Shown in pieces: positions 47,647 through 57,118 of a DNA stretch of 64,000 nt; position 1 is the first letter of the stretch, and each line of letters starts with the position of its first letter. Source of the DNA: Entomomonas asaccharolytica (GTDB taxonomy: Bacteria > Pseudomonadota > Gammaproteobacteria > Pseudomonadales > Pseudomonadaceae). Where the stretch lies: positions 2,805,673-2,869,672 of the forward strand of contig NZ_CP067393.1 in NCBI RefSeq assembly GCF_016653615.1. Direction: 5' to 3'. The notes beneath the pieces are model-generated. The model did not search any database. It was not told the origin of the DNA and was given only the letters and a program-made list of their open reading frames with translations. The position numbers and the translations under genes are program-made.

Positions 47647-49933
47647 ACTAGAAAACGCCAAAAAATCAAAGGAAACTAATTTATCTGCTTTTTGGTTACT
47701 TCCTATTGTCGCCTTAGCAGTGACATTATGGCTAGGTTGGCAGTCTTATCAGAACCAAGGGATAACCGTTAAAGTTGAGTTTGAAAACGGTAACGGCATA
47801 CAAGCCAGTAAAACCAGTGTTATGTATAAAGGTATTGCGATTGGTAAGGTAACTGATCTAACCATTGATACCGACACACGTAAGGTAATAGCAACCCTTG
47901 AAATTGAAAAAGAAGCAGCGCCCTATTTAGGTAAAAAATCATTATTTTGGTTAGTGAGTCCAAAAGTTTCTTTAGGCGGTGTGACTGGTTTAGAAACGAT
48001 AGTTTCAGGTGTTTATATCTCCGTTGAACCTGTTGAAGGTGAGCAGGGTCATAAGTTTGTGGCGTTAAAAGAAGCGCCCTCCCTGTTAGATAATGCGCCA
48101 GGATTACATCTAACCCTAAAAGCCAATAAATTAGGCTCATTAGATAAAGGTAGCCCCATCTACTATAAACAACTTAAAGTAGGTGAAGTTAAAAACTACC
48201 AACTAGATGATGATCAAAAATCGATTAAAGTTAAAGTCCTTATTTATAAACCTTACGAACATTTAGTGAATCAACAAACACGCTTTTGGAATGCTAGTGG
48301 CATAACTGTAACGGGTGGCTTTTCTGGGTTTAAAGTACATGCTGATTCTTTGATTAGCTTAGTGTCTGGCGGTATTTCTTTTGATACTCCAGAGGATCAA
48401 GACGACATAGATGTTGCGCTTGATACAGATAAACCGTTTAAACTTTATGAAGATTATGTAGCTGCACAGTCTGGTATTAAAGTTGAGCTAAAATTACATG
48501 AATTATCAGGCTTAACAGAAGATAAAACAACCGTGATGAATCAGGGCGTACAAGTAGGTATTTTACGCAAAATAAAAATTGATAAAGATTACACAGGTGC
48601 TACTGCTGAACTAAGTTTAGACCCCCGTACAGAAGGCTTACTCCACGAAGGTACTGAATTCTGGGTGGTAAAACCCTCTATTTCTCTTACAGGTATCTCT
48701 GGTCTAGAGACTATCGTAAGAGGTAACTATATTGAAGTTCGTTTTTCCAAAAAAGGTGAGCCTACTAGAAAATTCACTATACGTCGCAAAGCACCGCCAT
48801 TAAATACAGATGCACCAGGCTTACATCTTGTACTAAAAAGTCAGCAATTAGGCTCTCTAGATATCGGTAGCCCTGTTCTCTACAGGCAACTAAAAGTGGG
48901 TTCTGTGCAAAGTTACCAACTGTCTCATGACTCGCAAAAAGTTATTATTGGTATTCATATCGAACCCGAATACGCAAAATTAGTGAATACCTCTACCCGT
49001 TTCTGGAATGTGAGTGGCATTTCCTTAAAAGGTGGCATGTCTGGTATTGAAGTAAAAAGTGAATCATTACTTACTTTACTGGCAGGTGGTATAGCATTTG
49101 ATACGCCAAATCCCAAGGCAACTCCCGTTAAAGATGTCAAAGCATTTCCTCTCTATACCAGTGAAGATAAAGCAAAAACAGCGGGTACAACTATTACTTT
49201 AAAACTTGATACTACAGAAGGCATTTCTGAAGGCACGTCTATTCGTGTTAGGGGTTTAGAGATAGGTGTGGTCGAAACTATGTCATTAACCAAAGATTTA
49301 TCAGGTGTCACGGCAACTGCTCGTATAACGCAGGGTAATGACCTTATTAGCCGTAGTAACAGTATATTTTGGGTGGTTAAACCTGAACTTGGTTTATTAA
49401 AAACGGCTAATTTAGGTACTCTCATTACAGGTTCTTATATTGAAGTGTTGCCAGGCACTACTTCTGCTAGTAAACAAACAACCTTCCAAGTACGCTCCGA
49501 GCCGCCAACTGTAAAAGCACAACAAGAAAAAGGTTTATATCTTGTATTAACAGCTTCACGCAGAGGATCATTAAATATTGGTGTGCCTGTTACTTACCGA
49601 GAAATACCTGTTGGTAAAGTGACTAACTTTAAATTATCGCCACAAGCTGATCGCGTGTTTATTGATATATTAATAGAACCTAAATATGCACCTTTGGTAA
49701 AAGTTAATTCTCAATTCTGGAATACCAGTGGCATTGGTATTGATGCAGGCCTTTTCAAAGGAGTGAAAGTACGGACTGAATCATTACAAACCATTATGGC
49801 AGGAGGTATCGCCTTTGCCACACCTGAAACCAATATGGGCGATGCTGCCACTGCAGGTAGATTCTTCATACTGCATGATGAACCCAAAGAACAATGGCTG
49901 AAATGGGCACCTAAAATTCCATTAAAACCTTAA
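47639..49933 (+). CDS. pqiB: PqiB/LetB-type MCE-domain protein with six MCE domains
   Basis: The 764-residue protein has one N-terminal membrane anchor (about 18-34) and six MCE domains at roughly 40-131, 155-250, 278-368, 394-489, 516-604 and 632-728. Odd domains carry V-x-x-K/R-G-x-x-I/V-G and even domains the G-S-L-x-x-G-x-P-x-x-Y pattern. The odd/even pair repeats with a period of about 238 residues. E. coli PqiB has three MCE domains and LetB seven; such proteins form periplasm-spanning tubes for lipid transfer. It closes the split-pqiA operon. No PqiC-type lipoprotein follows. PqiB or LetB assignment is open. Confidence 0.9.
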   Translation: MSKLENAKKSKETNLSAFWLLPIVALAVTLWLGWQSYQNQGITVKVEFENGNGIQASKTSVMYKGIAIGKVTDLTIDTDTRKVIATLEIEKEAAPYLGKKSLFWLVSPKVSLGGVTGLETIVSGVYISVEPVEGEQGHKFVALKEAPSLLDNAPGLHLTLKANKLGSLDKGSPIYYKQLKVGEVKNYQLDDDQKSIKVKVLIYKPYEHLVNQQTRFWNASGITVTGGFSGFKVHADSLISLVSGGISFDTPEDQDDIDVALDTDKPFKLYEDYVAAQSGIKVELKLHELSGLTEDKTTVMNQGVQVGILRKIKIDKDYTGATAELSLDPRTEGLLHEGTEFWVVKPSISLTGISGLETIVRGNYIEVRFSKKGEPTRKFTIRRKAPPLNTDAPGLHLVLKSQQLGSLDIGSPVLYRQLKVGSVQSYQLSHDSQKVIIGIHIEPEYAKLVNTSTRFWNVSGISLKGGMSGIEVKSESLLTLLAGGIAFDTPNPKATPVKDVKAFPLYTSEDKAKTAGTTITLKLDTTEGISEGTSIRVRGLEIGVVETMSLTKDLSGVTATARITQGNDLISRSNSIFWVVKPELGLLKTANLGTLITGSYIEVLPGTTSASKQTTFQVRSEPPTVKAQQEKGLYLVLTASRRGSLNIGVPVTYREIPVGKVTNFKLSPQADRVFIDILIEPKYAPLVKVNSQFWNTSGIGIDAGLFKGVKVRTESLQTIMAGGIAFATPETNMGDAATAGRFFILHDEPKEQWLKWAPKIPLKP

Positions 49934-50538
49934 GACCTACGTAAAAAGCCTAATATATTAGGCTTTTCTATCGTCCAAGAACCATTGTTTGCTTTTTTTA
50001 ATAGAATGGTTTCTCGGCTACTGCTGAAAGGGCCTGGATTTTGCTGAACAATCTCTATTGAATTTTCAGTCACTTTTGAAACTATAGCTACATGGCCATA
50101 ACGATTAGTTAAAGTACTATCAAACACTAAAATATCTTCTACTTGTGGTTTTACAGTACCATTAGTAAATTGCATAAGATTTCTTTGTGGATTTAGTGTA
50201 CCAGAAGCAATAGAGGGGTTAAAAAAGCTCTTAGCATGGCCATACGAGTCTGGCATTTTATGTTGAAAACGTTGGTAATAATAACTTTTAATAAACTCTA
50301 CACATTGATATTTCAAACCTAGATTATAACCATCCGTTGTTATGTTACGTCCCTCTACATGCCCTACACCACCATTATAGTAAACATTTACACCATTAAA
50401 ATTATCAACAATATCGCCTATTTGCTTGTTAGGATTAAGATTAGCTTTAGTAGCAGTAACATAACCGATCACCACTAAAAGGAGGCTTAAGGTAGTGAAA
50501 ATCACTATCTTTTTGTTTTTAAAAAACAACTTTAACAT
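49930..50538 (-). CDS. Membrane-anchored CHAP-domain protein
   Basis: The 202-residue protein has an N-terminal anchor or uncleaved signal (about 9-27) and a CHAP amidase domain: catalytic Cys79 in KYQCVEFIK, His149 in YGHVAIV, and the polar residues QQN near 165-167. CHAP enzymes cleave peptidoglycan peptides or related amides. It starts 6 nt after waaA on the same strand and is probably in its operon. Its 3' end overlaps the convergent MCE gene by 4 nt and contains that gene's terminator hairpin. Confidence 0.82.
   Translation of the reverse strand: MLKLFFKNKKIVIFTTLSLLLVVIGYVTATKANLNPNKQIGDIVDNFNGVNVYYNGGVGHVEGRNITTDGYNLGLKYQCVEFIKSYYYQRFQHKMPDSYGHAKSFFNPSIASGTLNPQRNLMQFTNGTVKPQVEDILVFDSTLTNRYGHVAIVSKVTENSIEIVQQNPGPFSSSRETILLKKANNGSWTIEKPNILGFLRRS
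49944..49970 (+). terminator. Terminator of the MCE operon embedded in the CHAP coding region
   Basis: A perfect 24-bp palindrome, AAAAGCC (49944-49950), TAATATATTA, GGCTTTT (49961-49967), starts 11 nt after the MCE stop and ends in TTTTCT on the + strand. It lies inside the last codons of the convergent CHAP gene (encoding PNILGFL), so this sequence serves both roles. Confidence 0.8.
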
Positions 50539-50544
50539 CCTGTT

Positions 50545-51813
50545 TTAACTCACTAATTGTTGATTAATTCCCTGTACTAATCGTTCTAATGCACCTTGAT
50601 TATGTTGCATAATCTGGTTGCCACCTTGCACCATTTCCTCAATTAAATCATGATTTTCAAATAATCGCTTAAGCTGTAAAAAAAGCTCTTGAGAGTTATT
50701 CACCACAGCTAAGGCATGAGCCTCTCGCAATTGATTAGTAATTTCCTGAAAATTATATAGATGTGGGCCACAAATAACGGGTTTATGTAAAGCTACGGGC
50801 TCTAAAACATTATGTCCGCCATTATCAACAAGACTTCCACCAACAAATGCTATATCAGCTAATGCATATAAAAACAGTAACTCACCCATGGTATCACCCA
50901 CTAATACCTGCGTTTGATTAGTTACCCATGTATTATCAGAGCGTTTGATGGTATTAAAATGTTTGGCTGTTAACTCAAATACTTCCTTAAATCGCTCAGG
51001 GTGGCGTGGTACTATAATAAGCAATCCATCACGGTATTGTGCTAATAATTGGCGATGCGCCTCTAAAACTATCTCATCTTCACCTGCATGGGTACTCGCT
51101 GCAATCCATGTAGGACGATCAGTGCTTTGCCACTTTTTACGCAACTCTTCAGCATTTTTGGTTAACGTTGATTCAATATTAATATCAAATTTAATAGAAC
51201 CAATCACTGCAACATTTTCTGGTTGAGCGCCTAGTTCAATAAAACGATCAGCTTCTAACTGAGTTTGCACCGCAATCCAATTGATTGATGCAAACATCGG
51301 ACGTGTTACTTTATGGAATTTAGCATAGCCTTTTGCTGATCTCTCTGAAAGCCTTGCATTAGCCAAAACTACAGGGATACCCCTTTGATGGCAATAAAAA
51401 ATATGGTTAGGCCAAAGCTCTGTTTCCATAATAATAGCCACTTTAGGCTGTAACTTTTTTAGAAAACGTTTTGCAATACAAGGCGCATCATAGGGCATAT
51501 AACAGTGTTGCACCCTATCACCAAACAGTGACTTGATACGCTCTGAGCCAGTTGGGGTCATGCATGTGATGGTAATAGGTAAATCTGGATGGTCTTGCAA
51601 CAGTGCATTGATCATTGGCGCAGCTGCAATACTTTCACCTACTGATACAGCATGAATCCAAATACCATGAGGCTTTAAATTTTTTAATTTAAATGCAAAA
51701 CGCTCAGCAATACGTTGCTTATACGCTGGGGCTTTCCTAGCCCGCCACAACAAACGCCCTGTGATAACAGGTAGCGCCATATAAAATAATACACTATAAA
51801 GAAATCGGTTCAT
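50545..51813 (-). CDS. waaA: 3-deoxy-D-manno-octulosonic acid transferase (Kdo transferase)
   Basis: The 422-residue glycosyltransferase has an N-terminal membrane segment, then WIHAVSVGESIAAAPMI, ETELWPNHIF, the nucleotide-binding region FVGGSLVDNGGHNVLEPVAL and the C-terminal glycosyltransferase fold. WaaA (KdtA) adds Kdo residues from CMP-Kdo to lipid A precursor, an essential inner-core step. It is followed 6 nt later by the CHAP gene. The upstream 190 nt to speD are divergent. Confidence 0.95.
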   Translation of the reverse strand: MNRFLYSVLFYMALPVITGRLLWRARKAPAYKQRIAERFAFKLKNLKPHGIWIHAVSVGESIAAAPMINALLQDHPDLPITITCMTPTGSERIKSLFGDRVQHCYMPYDAPCIAKRFLKKLQPKVAIIMETELWPNHIFYCHQRGIPVVLANARLSERSAKGYAKFHKVTRPMFASINWIAVQTQLEADRFIELGAQPENVAVIGSIKFDINIESTLTKNAEELRKKWQSTDRPTWIAASTHAGEDEIVLEAHRQLLAQYRDGLLIIVPRHPERFKEVFELTAKHFNTIKRSDNTWVTNQTQVLVGDTMGELLFLYALADIAFVGGSLVDNGGHNVLEPVALHKPVICGPHLYNFQEITNQLREAHALAVVNNSQELFLQLKRLFENHDLIEEMVQGGNQIMQHNQGALERLVQGINQQLVS

Positions 51814-52007
51814 TAATCTATCTACAAATAATCATAATTAACAGTCTATCATTAAAAAACGGCTTGAAATATAGGACTAGATTTGCATAATGCACACTTT
51901 AATCAATATTATCCATTAAAAAATAGTTCTACCCTATCTCGATAATACAATATAATTAACTTAGCTAAGTACAACACTTTGGCTTTGTAGAGGAGTCTAA
52001 CCAATAA

Positions 52008-52820
52008 GTGAATAGCAAACTTAAATTATATGGATTCAATAATCTAACCAAGACCTTAAGCTTTAATATATATGATATCAGCTATGCTGAAACCCATGAA
52101 GACCAACAAGCCTATATTCGCTATATTGATGAAGTATATGACGCTGAACGTCTAACTCAGATACTAACCGAAGTTGTTGATATCATAGGGGCGAATATCC
52201 TTAATATTGCGCGTCAAGATTATGATCCACAGGGGGCTAGCGTTACTATCTTAATCTCAGAGCAGCCAGTCGCGGAGACTGATGTTGATTACGATACTGA
52301 ATCACCAGGCCCATTACGCGACACAATCTTAGCCCACCTTGATAAAAGCCATATAACTGTTCATACCTACCCTGAAGTTCATCCTGTTGAAGGCATTGCC
52401 ACCTTTCGTGTAGACATCGATGTCTCAACTTGTGGAGTGATCTCTCCCTTAAAAGCACTTAACTACCTAATTCATCAGTTTGATTCTGACATCGTTACTG
52501 TTGACTATCGTGTTCGTGGCTTTACCCGTGATATTGAAGGTAAAAAATTATTTATTGATCACGAAATTAATTCTATTCAGAATTACCTTTCTGAAGATAC
52601 ACGTACTAATTACCAAATGATGGATGTAAATGTTTATCAAGAAAATTTATTTCATACCAAAATGTTATTGAAAAATTTTGTGTTGGAAAACTATCTATTT
52701 GGCGACGCAACTAATAATTTATCGGATCAACAGCGCGAAAAAGTCAGCGCCAGCTTACGTCATGAAATGTTAGAAATTTTCTACGGCCGTAATATACCAA
52801 AGAATAAAATCTCTAATTAG
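52008..52820 (+). CDS. speD: S-adenosylmethionine decarboxylase proenzyme
   Basis: The 270-residue protein is the E. coli-type SpeD. It is predicted to self-cleave between Lys113 and Ser114 ([13 protein letters not shown]), Ser114 becoming the pyruvoyl cofactor. It decarboxylates AdoMet for spermidine synthesis. The start is GTG at 52008; an AGAGGAG site 12 nt upstream is somewhat far but is the only one. No speE is adjacent here. A perfect hairpin terminator follows. Confidence 0.95.
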   Translation: MNSKLKLYGFNNLTKTLSFNIYDISYAETHEDQQAYIRYIDEVYDAERLTQILTEVVDIIGANILNIARQDYDPQGASVTILISEQPVAETDVDYDTESPGPLRDTILAHLDKSHITVHTYPEVHPVEGIATFRVDIDVSTCGVISPLKALNYLIHQFDSDIVTVDYRVRGFTRDIEGKKLFIDHEINSIQNYLSEDTRTNYQMMDVNVYQENLFHTKMLLKNFVLENYLFGDATNNLSDQQREKVSASLRHEMLEIFYGRNIPKNKISN

Positions 52821-52827
52821 CAACAAT

Positions 52828-52858
52828 AAAAAAGCCCCAAATTTGGGGCTTTACTATT
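52828..52858. terminator. Bidirectional terminator between speD and coq7
   Basis: AAAGCCCCAA / TTGGGGCTTT (52831-52852) is a fully palindromic GC-rich stem. The tail on the coq7 strand is a run of T, and the speD strand also ends in T-rich sequence. Confidence 0.93.
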
Positions 52859-52876
52859 TATTTAAATATGGTTTAT

Positions 52877-53524
52877 TTAGATATGGTAAGTGGTTTTAGT
52901 CATTACTTTAGAAAGTAACGTCATACCCATCTTAACAGGTGTTGGAAACCTTATACCGCCTGCGGCTATTGCAGTAGTAGAATGTTTTTCTTCATCAACT
53001 CGCATTTGTTCTAGTATAGCTCGCGATTTTTCATCATCAGTAGGTATTTGTTCTAAATGCTCATCTAAATGTTTGCACACTTGATCTTCAATAGCAGCCA
53101 CAAATCCTAAACTTAAACGGTCACTAATCAAACCAGCCGCAGCACCCATGCCAAAAGATAATCCATAAAATAATGGGTTTAAAATACTTGGTTTTTGTCC
53201 TAACTCTCTTACCCGCTCTTCACACCATGCTAAGTGGTCAATTTCTTCTTCAGCAGCCTTTTCCATGGCTTCTCTTACTTCAGGTAACTTTGCTGTTAAG
53301 GCTTGCCCTTGGTATAACGCTTGGGCGCAAACTTCGCCTGTGTGATTAATCCGCATTAAGCCAGCAACATGTTTGCTTTCCTGCTCGGTTAAATCAGCAT
53401 CTGTATGGGTTTTAGCAGGCGAAACACGATAAGGCGATCCTGAAAAAGGTAGCAAAGTACGTAAAGCAGAATTCACTTGCATTAATAACTTATCAGCAGG
53501 TGTGTAATGACGTTGATTTGCCAT
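52877..53524 (-). CDS. coq7: 2-polyprenyl-3-methyl-6-methoxy-1,4-benzoquinone monooxygenase (Coq7)
   Basis: The 215-residue di-iron protein contains [36 protein letters not shown] and [13 protein letters not shown], which supply the repeated E-x-x-H ligands of the Coq7/UbiM-type hydroxylase. It catalyses the last hydroxylation in ubiquinone biosynthesis in Pseudomonas, which uses Coq7 in place of UbiF. GAGG lies 5 nt before the ATG. It lies next to speD and the HIT gene as in Pseudomonas. Confidence 0.95.
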   Translation of the reverse strand: MANQRHYTPADKLLMQVNSALRTLLPFSGSPYRVSPAKTHTDADLTEQESKHVAGLMRINHTGEVCAQALYQGQALTAKLPEVREAMEKAAEEEIDHLAWCEERVRELGQKPSILNPLFYGLSFGMGAAAGLISDRLSLGFVAAIEDQVCKHLDEHLEQIPTDDEKSRAILEQMRVDEEKHSTTAIAAGGIRFPTPVKMGMTLLSKVMTKTTYHI

Positions 53525-53560
53525 GGAGACCTCGTTATAAAATCGAATAAAATTTAACTA

Positions 53561-53902
53561 CTAACCGGGTGGCCAATCTAATTGACGCTGTCCTAATACA
53601 TGCATATGGATATGGTAGACAGTTTGCCCACCTAACTCATTGCAATTCATCACTACTCTGAATCCTTCCTCGCACGCTAGCTTTTTAGCTAAACGCTGAG
53701 CAGTTAATAAGATATGTCCTGCTACTTCTTTATCTTCTTCCTGTAAATCGTCCAATGTAGCAATATGCTTTTTAGGAATCACTAAAAAATGTACAGGGGC
53801 TTTTGGATCAATATCGTGAAACGCATAAACCTGTTCATCTTCATAAATCAATTTAGAGGGTATATCACCCTTAATAATTTTACAGAATAAGCAATCATCC
53901 AT
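53561..53902 (-). CDS. HIT-family (HinT-like) nucleotide-binding protein
   Basis: The 113-residue protein has the histidine triad HIHMHV (His97, His99, His101), the N-terminal CLFCKIIKGDIPSKLIYED and the conserved GFRVVMNCNELGGQTVYH. HinT enzymes hydrolyse adenosine phosphoramidates and lysyl-AMP-type conjugates. It lies 36 nt upstream of coq7 on the same strand and is likely co-transcribed with it. Confidence 0.93.
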   Translation of the reverse strand: MDDCLFCKIIKGDIPSKLIYEDEQVYAFHDIDPKAPVHFLVIPKKHIATLDDLQEEDKEVAGHILLTAQRLAKKLACEEGFRVVMNCNELGGQTVYHIHMHVLGQRQLDWPPG

Positions 53903-53927
53903 TATTTGATCTCCATCTAATTACTTA

Positions 53928-54254
53928 TTAAGAGTTTATCTTATCTTGGGAAGTGGTTACTTCTTGGTTTCTTCTACTAGCACGTAATTTAAAAGTAAGC
54001 ACTACACAAATAAAAAATAATGCAGGTAAAATATAAATTAGCGTCATATAGTAATGGAAAGCCATTCGTTTCGTCGCAAGTGATAATTCTAGTTTTGGCT
54101 CACAAACGCCTCTTTTTAAACTAATTTCTTGTTTGGTTTCTTGGGCGATCGTCTGATTATAGCAAGAAGACCTAATCATATAGAGCGCAACACATTGTGT
54201 GGTAAAACCAACAATCAAAATAACCCATAGTGCAATTGTTAAACGCTTCATCAT
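53928..54254 (-). CDS. Hypothetical two-helix membrane protein
   Basis: The 108-residue protein has two hydrophobic segments (about 6-26 and 69-90) flanking a periplasmic loop with two cysteines (SSCYN and RGVCEPK), which could form a disulfide. The C-terminal tail is polar. No domain is recognised. It lies 25 nt upstream of the HIT gene on the same strand. Tandem ATGs at 54254 and 54251 follow GAGAGC. Confidence 0.6.
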   Translation of the reverse strand: MMKRLTIALWVILIVGFTTQCVALYMIRSSCYNQTIAQETKQEISLKRGVCEPKLELSLATKRMAFHYYMTLIYILPALFFICVVLTFKLRASRRNQEVTTSQDKINS

Positions 54255-54445
54255 TATTTAGCTCTCATGTACATACAATTATAACGATTATAAATTTAGT
54301 TGATGATAAGAATTATCACTTAAAATAGACAAGATGTCATTCATCTTTTACTGAAAAAGTTGGTTATTATAACGCTTATTAACAATACCACCAGAAATAA
54401 AATTACGCACCCTATAATGTTCAACTGGTATAAATTACTTACAAT

Positions 54446-55726
54446 TTAGCCATTATCTAGCGTAACAGAAAAAATACTACCGATTTCCTCACTAGAAATA
54501 ACATACACTTGCCAATGTTGATGGGTACAAATCCGTTTGACTAAAGATAAACCAAGGCCTAAGCCCTCACCACGATTACTGCCTCTGACAAAAGCCTGAA
54601 AAATAGCTTGTTGCTTATCCTGTGGTACACCAACTCCCGTATCTTGAACAAGGAAACTCTCATCATCAATCACTAACCTTACTTCTCCCTGCTCTGTATA
54701 ATGCCATGCATTACGTAGTAAGTTGGAGATCACCGTTTTTAATAACGTCTTGTTGTAGGTGTTGCTAGTAGAGGATTTAACCTCAAAAATAAAATCTATT
54801 CCCTTTTCTTTAAATTTTTCTGACCAAACTTCTGCTAGCTCTTTCGCTAAATTTAGTAATGTTGTTTGATCCCCTACTATGCGATTATTTTCGATACGAG
54901 CTAACATTAAGAATGTTTGCACTAATTCATTCATGTCTTTATTAGCCGTGCTAATTCTATTAATCTGTTGTAATTGCCCTGAGGAAAGTTCTTTCGATTC
55001 TAATAACAGTAATTCACAACTAGTTGCTATTACCATTAGCGGTGTTCTCAGCTCATGACTCACATCACTGGTAAACAAACGCTCTCTTTCTAATGCAGAT
55101 TGTAATTCACCAAAAGCTCTTTCAAATGCAGTTGCTAGTTGCCCTACCTCATCATCTGCGTATTGGTTATTAAGGGATATATTGATTGCTTTATTTTTAG
55201 TACAATTTATTTTATCCACTTCCTTTGCCAGTTTTATGATAGGCGCCAGAATACGGTTAGCTAATAATTTACCCAAAATTAATGAAACAATTAATGACCC
55301 AATAAATCCTACAAAGACTACTAGGAGTAGCATTTGTTCACGGGTTTCAAACTCAGTTTGGTCTTTAACAATCAAATAACTTTGCTGATCAATTGTTTCT
55401 TTATACGCATAATAAGCAGCCCCTTCTCTAAATATAACTTCTGAGAAGCCATCTTTTATATTTTTAAACTTTTCGGGAATAGGATAATTTGCTTGTGGAT
55501 CTGTTGTATAAAAATCCGTATCTTGACTGAGTTTCTGAATCCTCTCATGGGACATTTGACTGTTCAAAATCTCTTCAAGGTTATCACTTAAACCTTGTGA
55601 TACAAAATGCTCTTCTAATGTATGTACAATAAGAAAAATACTAATTGAAGACACACCAGCAACAATTAATGTCATTAAGAAGAATGCAATAACTATACGT
55701 TTTTTTAAAGGTTGTTTAAGGCGCAT
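54446..55726 (-). CDS. Sensor histidine kinase of a two-component system
   Basis: The 426-residue kinase has an N-terminal membrane segment, a short periplasmic loop (about 37-133), a second membrane segment, a HAMP region, the H-box DVSHELRTPLMV (His near 224), an N-box (NLLRNAWHY) and a G-box (GLGLGLSLVK). ATG 55726 is preferred to the TTG at 55729. The start lies 11 nt inside the end of the response-regulator gene, so the pair is coupled. The partner resembles ColR, so this may be a ColS-like kinase, but the periplasmic sensor is short and the ligand is unknown. Confidence 0.88.
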   Translation of the reverse strand: MRLKQPLKKRIVIAFFLMTLIVAGVSSISIFLIVHTLEEHFVSQGLSDNLEEILNSQMSHERIQKLSQDTDFYTTDPQANYPIPEKFKNIKDGFSEVIFREGAAYYAYKETIDQQSYLIVKDQTEFETREQMLLLVVFVGFIGSLIVSLILGKLLANRILAPIIKLAKEVDKINCTKNKAINISLNNQYADDEVGQLATAFERAFGELQSALERERLFTSDVSHELRTPLMVIATSCELLLLESKELSSGQLQQINRISTANKDMNELVQTFLMLARIENNRIVGDQTTLLNLAKELAEVWSEKFKEKGIDFIFEVKSSTSNTYNKTLLKTVISNLLRNAWHYTEQGEVRLVIDDESFLVQDTGVGVPQDKQQAIFQAFVRGSNRGEGLGLGLSLVKRICTHQHWQVYVISSEEIGSIFSVTLDNG

Positions 55727-56399
55727 CAACAGACTCTGCTAATTTATAACCTAGCTTAGGTATGGTATGAAGCAATGGTTTATCAAAAGGTTTATCTATA
55801 ATCTGCCTTAATTGGTGTATATGACTACGCAATATATCTGTGTCAGGTATTTCATCGCCCCACACTTGTTGTTCTAAAATTTCTCGACGAACAACATTCG
55901 GGCTTTTTTTCATTAATACCTCTAGTAGCTTAAGTGCTAACGGTGTCAACTTCAACGTAACACCTGCACGCTGCACCACAAAAGTATCTAAATTATAAAT
56001 TAAATCACCTACCTGTAATAAATACTGGCCAACACCTTGAGAGCGTCTAATCACTGCCTCTATACGTGCCACTAATTCGGCCAAGGCAAAAGGTTTAATT
56101 AAATAATCATCAGCTCCTGTTTTAAAACCAGCTATTCGGTCATCAATAGAGTCACGTGCGGTCAACATTATAATGGGTACAGTTTTACGAGGATCAGAAC
56201 GCAATAATTTACAAACCTCTAAACCATCCATCCCTGGCAACATAATATCTAACACGATAAGATCATAAAAATTTTCAGTCGCTAGATTAAGCCCCGTTAT
56301 GCCATTTTGCGCACAATCAACGTCATACCCTTTAATTGAAAGGTAATCAACTACATTAATTAGAATGTCTTTATTATCTTCAATAACCAATATTTTCAT
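55716..56399 (-). CDS. OmpR-family response regulator (ColR-like)
   Basis: The 227-residue regulator has a receiver domain with phospho-acceptor D51 (LIVLDIMLPGMDG), acidic residues E7/D8 and K102, and a C-terminal winged helix (LLEVLMKKSPNVVRREILEQQVWGD, then RSHIHQLRQIIDKPF). The final DKPLLHTIPKLGYKL pattern resembles ColR of Pseudomonas, which controls envelope and metal-stress genes. AGGAC lies 4 nt before the ATG. It is the upstream gene of a two-gene operon with the kinase. Confidence 0.9.
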   Translation of the reverse strand: MKILVIEDNKDILINVVDYLSIKGYDVDCAQNGITGLNLATENFYDLIVLDIMLPGMDGLEVCKLLRSDPRKTVPIIMLTARDSIDDRIAGFKTGADDYLIKPFALAELVARIEAVIRRSQGVGQYLLQVGDLIYNLDTFVVQRAGVTLKLTPLALKLLEVLMKKSPNVVRREILEQQVWGDEIPDTDILRSHIHQLRQIIDKPFDKPLLHTIPKLGYKLAESVDAP

Positions 56400-56538
56400 A
56401 ATAGTCCTATTATAGAATATTAAACTATACTTATCATTTTTCTAACAAATCTTTTACATTTTTGGCTAAAAGCATTCTAATTAAAAAACAGCTTAATGCT
56501 ATACTTGTCCACTATATTAAAAACTATCTTTATACGCT

Positions 56539-57003
56539 ATGTTTCATATCATTTTATTTCAACCTGAAATTCCTCCCAATACTGGTAATATTATCCGTCT
56601 TTGTGCCAATATTGGTTGCCAGTTACATCTCATCAAACCGTTAGGCTTTATCTTGGATGATAAGCGCTTACGCCGAGCAGGGCTTGATTACCACGAGTTC
56701 GCTAATGTTAAACAGTATGATAGCTTAGAGGACTGTTTAGAGGCGCTAGATCATCCTAGGCTTTTTGCTTTTACTACGAAAGCAACTCATATTTATAGTG
56801 ATGTCCCGTATCAATTAGGTGATGCTCTACTTTTCGGCCCTGAAACACGTGGCTTGCCAATGGATATTTTAAATAGCCTTGAGCCTCAACAAAAAGTAAA
56901 GCTACCTATGCAACCCAATAGTCGTAGCTTAAATCTATCTAATACGGTAGCCATTGCAAGCTATCAGGTATGGCAACAACTTGGTTATAAACTAAAAACT
57001 TAG
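56539..57003 (+). CDS. trmL: tRNA (cytidine(34)-2'-O)-methyltransferase
   Basis: The 154-residue SPOUT methyltransferase carries [29 protein letters not shown] and the C-terminal [19 protein letters not shown], the trefoil-knot AdoMet site. TrmL methylates C34 or cmnm5U34 of the two leucine tRNAs. The gene is monocistronic by context, and no strong ribosome-binding site is visible. Confidence 0.95.
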   Translation: MFHIILFQPEIPPNTGNIIRLCANIGCQLHLIKPLGFILDDKRLRRAGLDYHEFANVKQYDSLEDCLEALDHPRLFAFTTKATHIYSDVPYQLGDALLFGPETRGLPMDILNSLEPQQKVKLPMQPNSRSLNLSNTVAIASYQVWQQLGYKLKT

Positions 57004-57118
57004 CTTGCACTATCGAATAACAAATTAGACAATAACAACTTGTACTTAATTTTAGTTTAAGTATCTAACCTAAATAGGTGACTTGAAAAATAATTAATAA
57101 ATTCTCGAGGATTAATAT

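Noticed and set aside
47820-48140. Antisense ORF inside the MCE gene
   Set aside because: Its codons mirror the repeated MCE sequence on the other strand and it lacks a ribosome-binding site.
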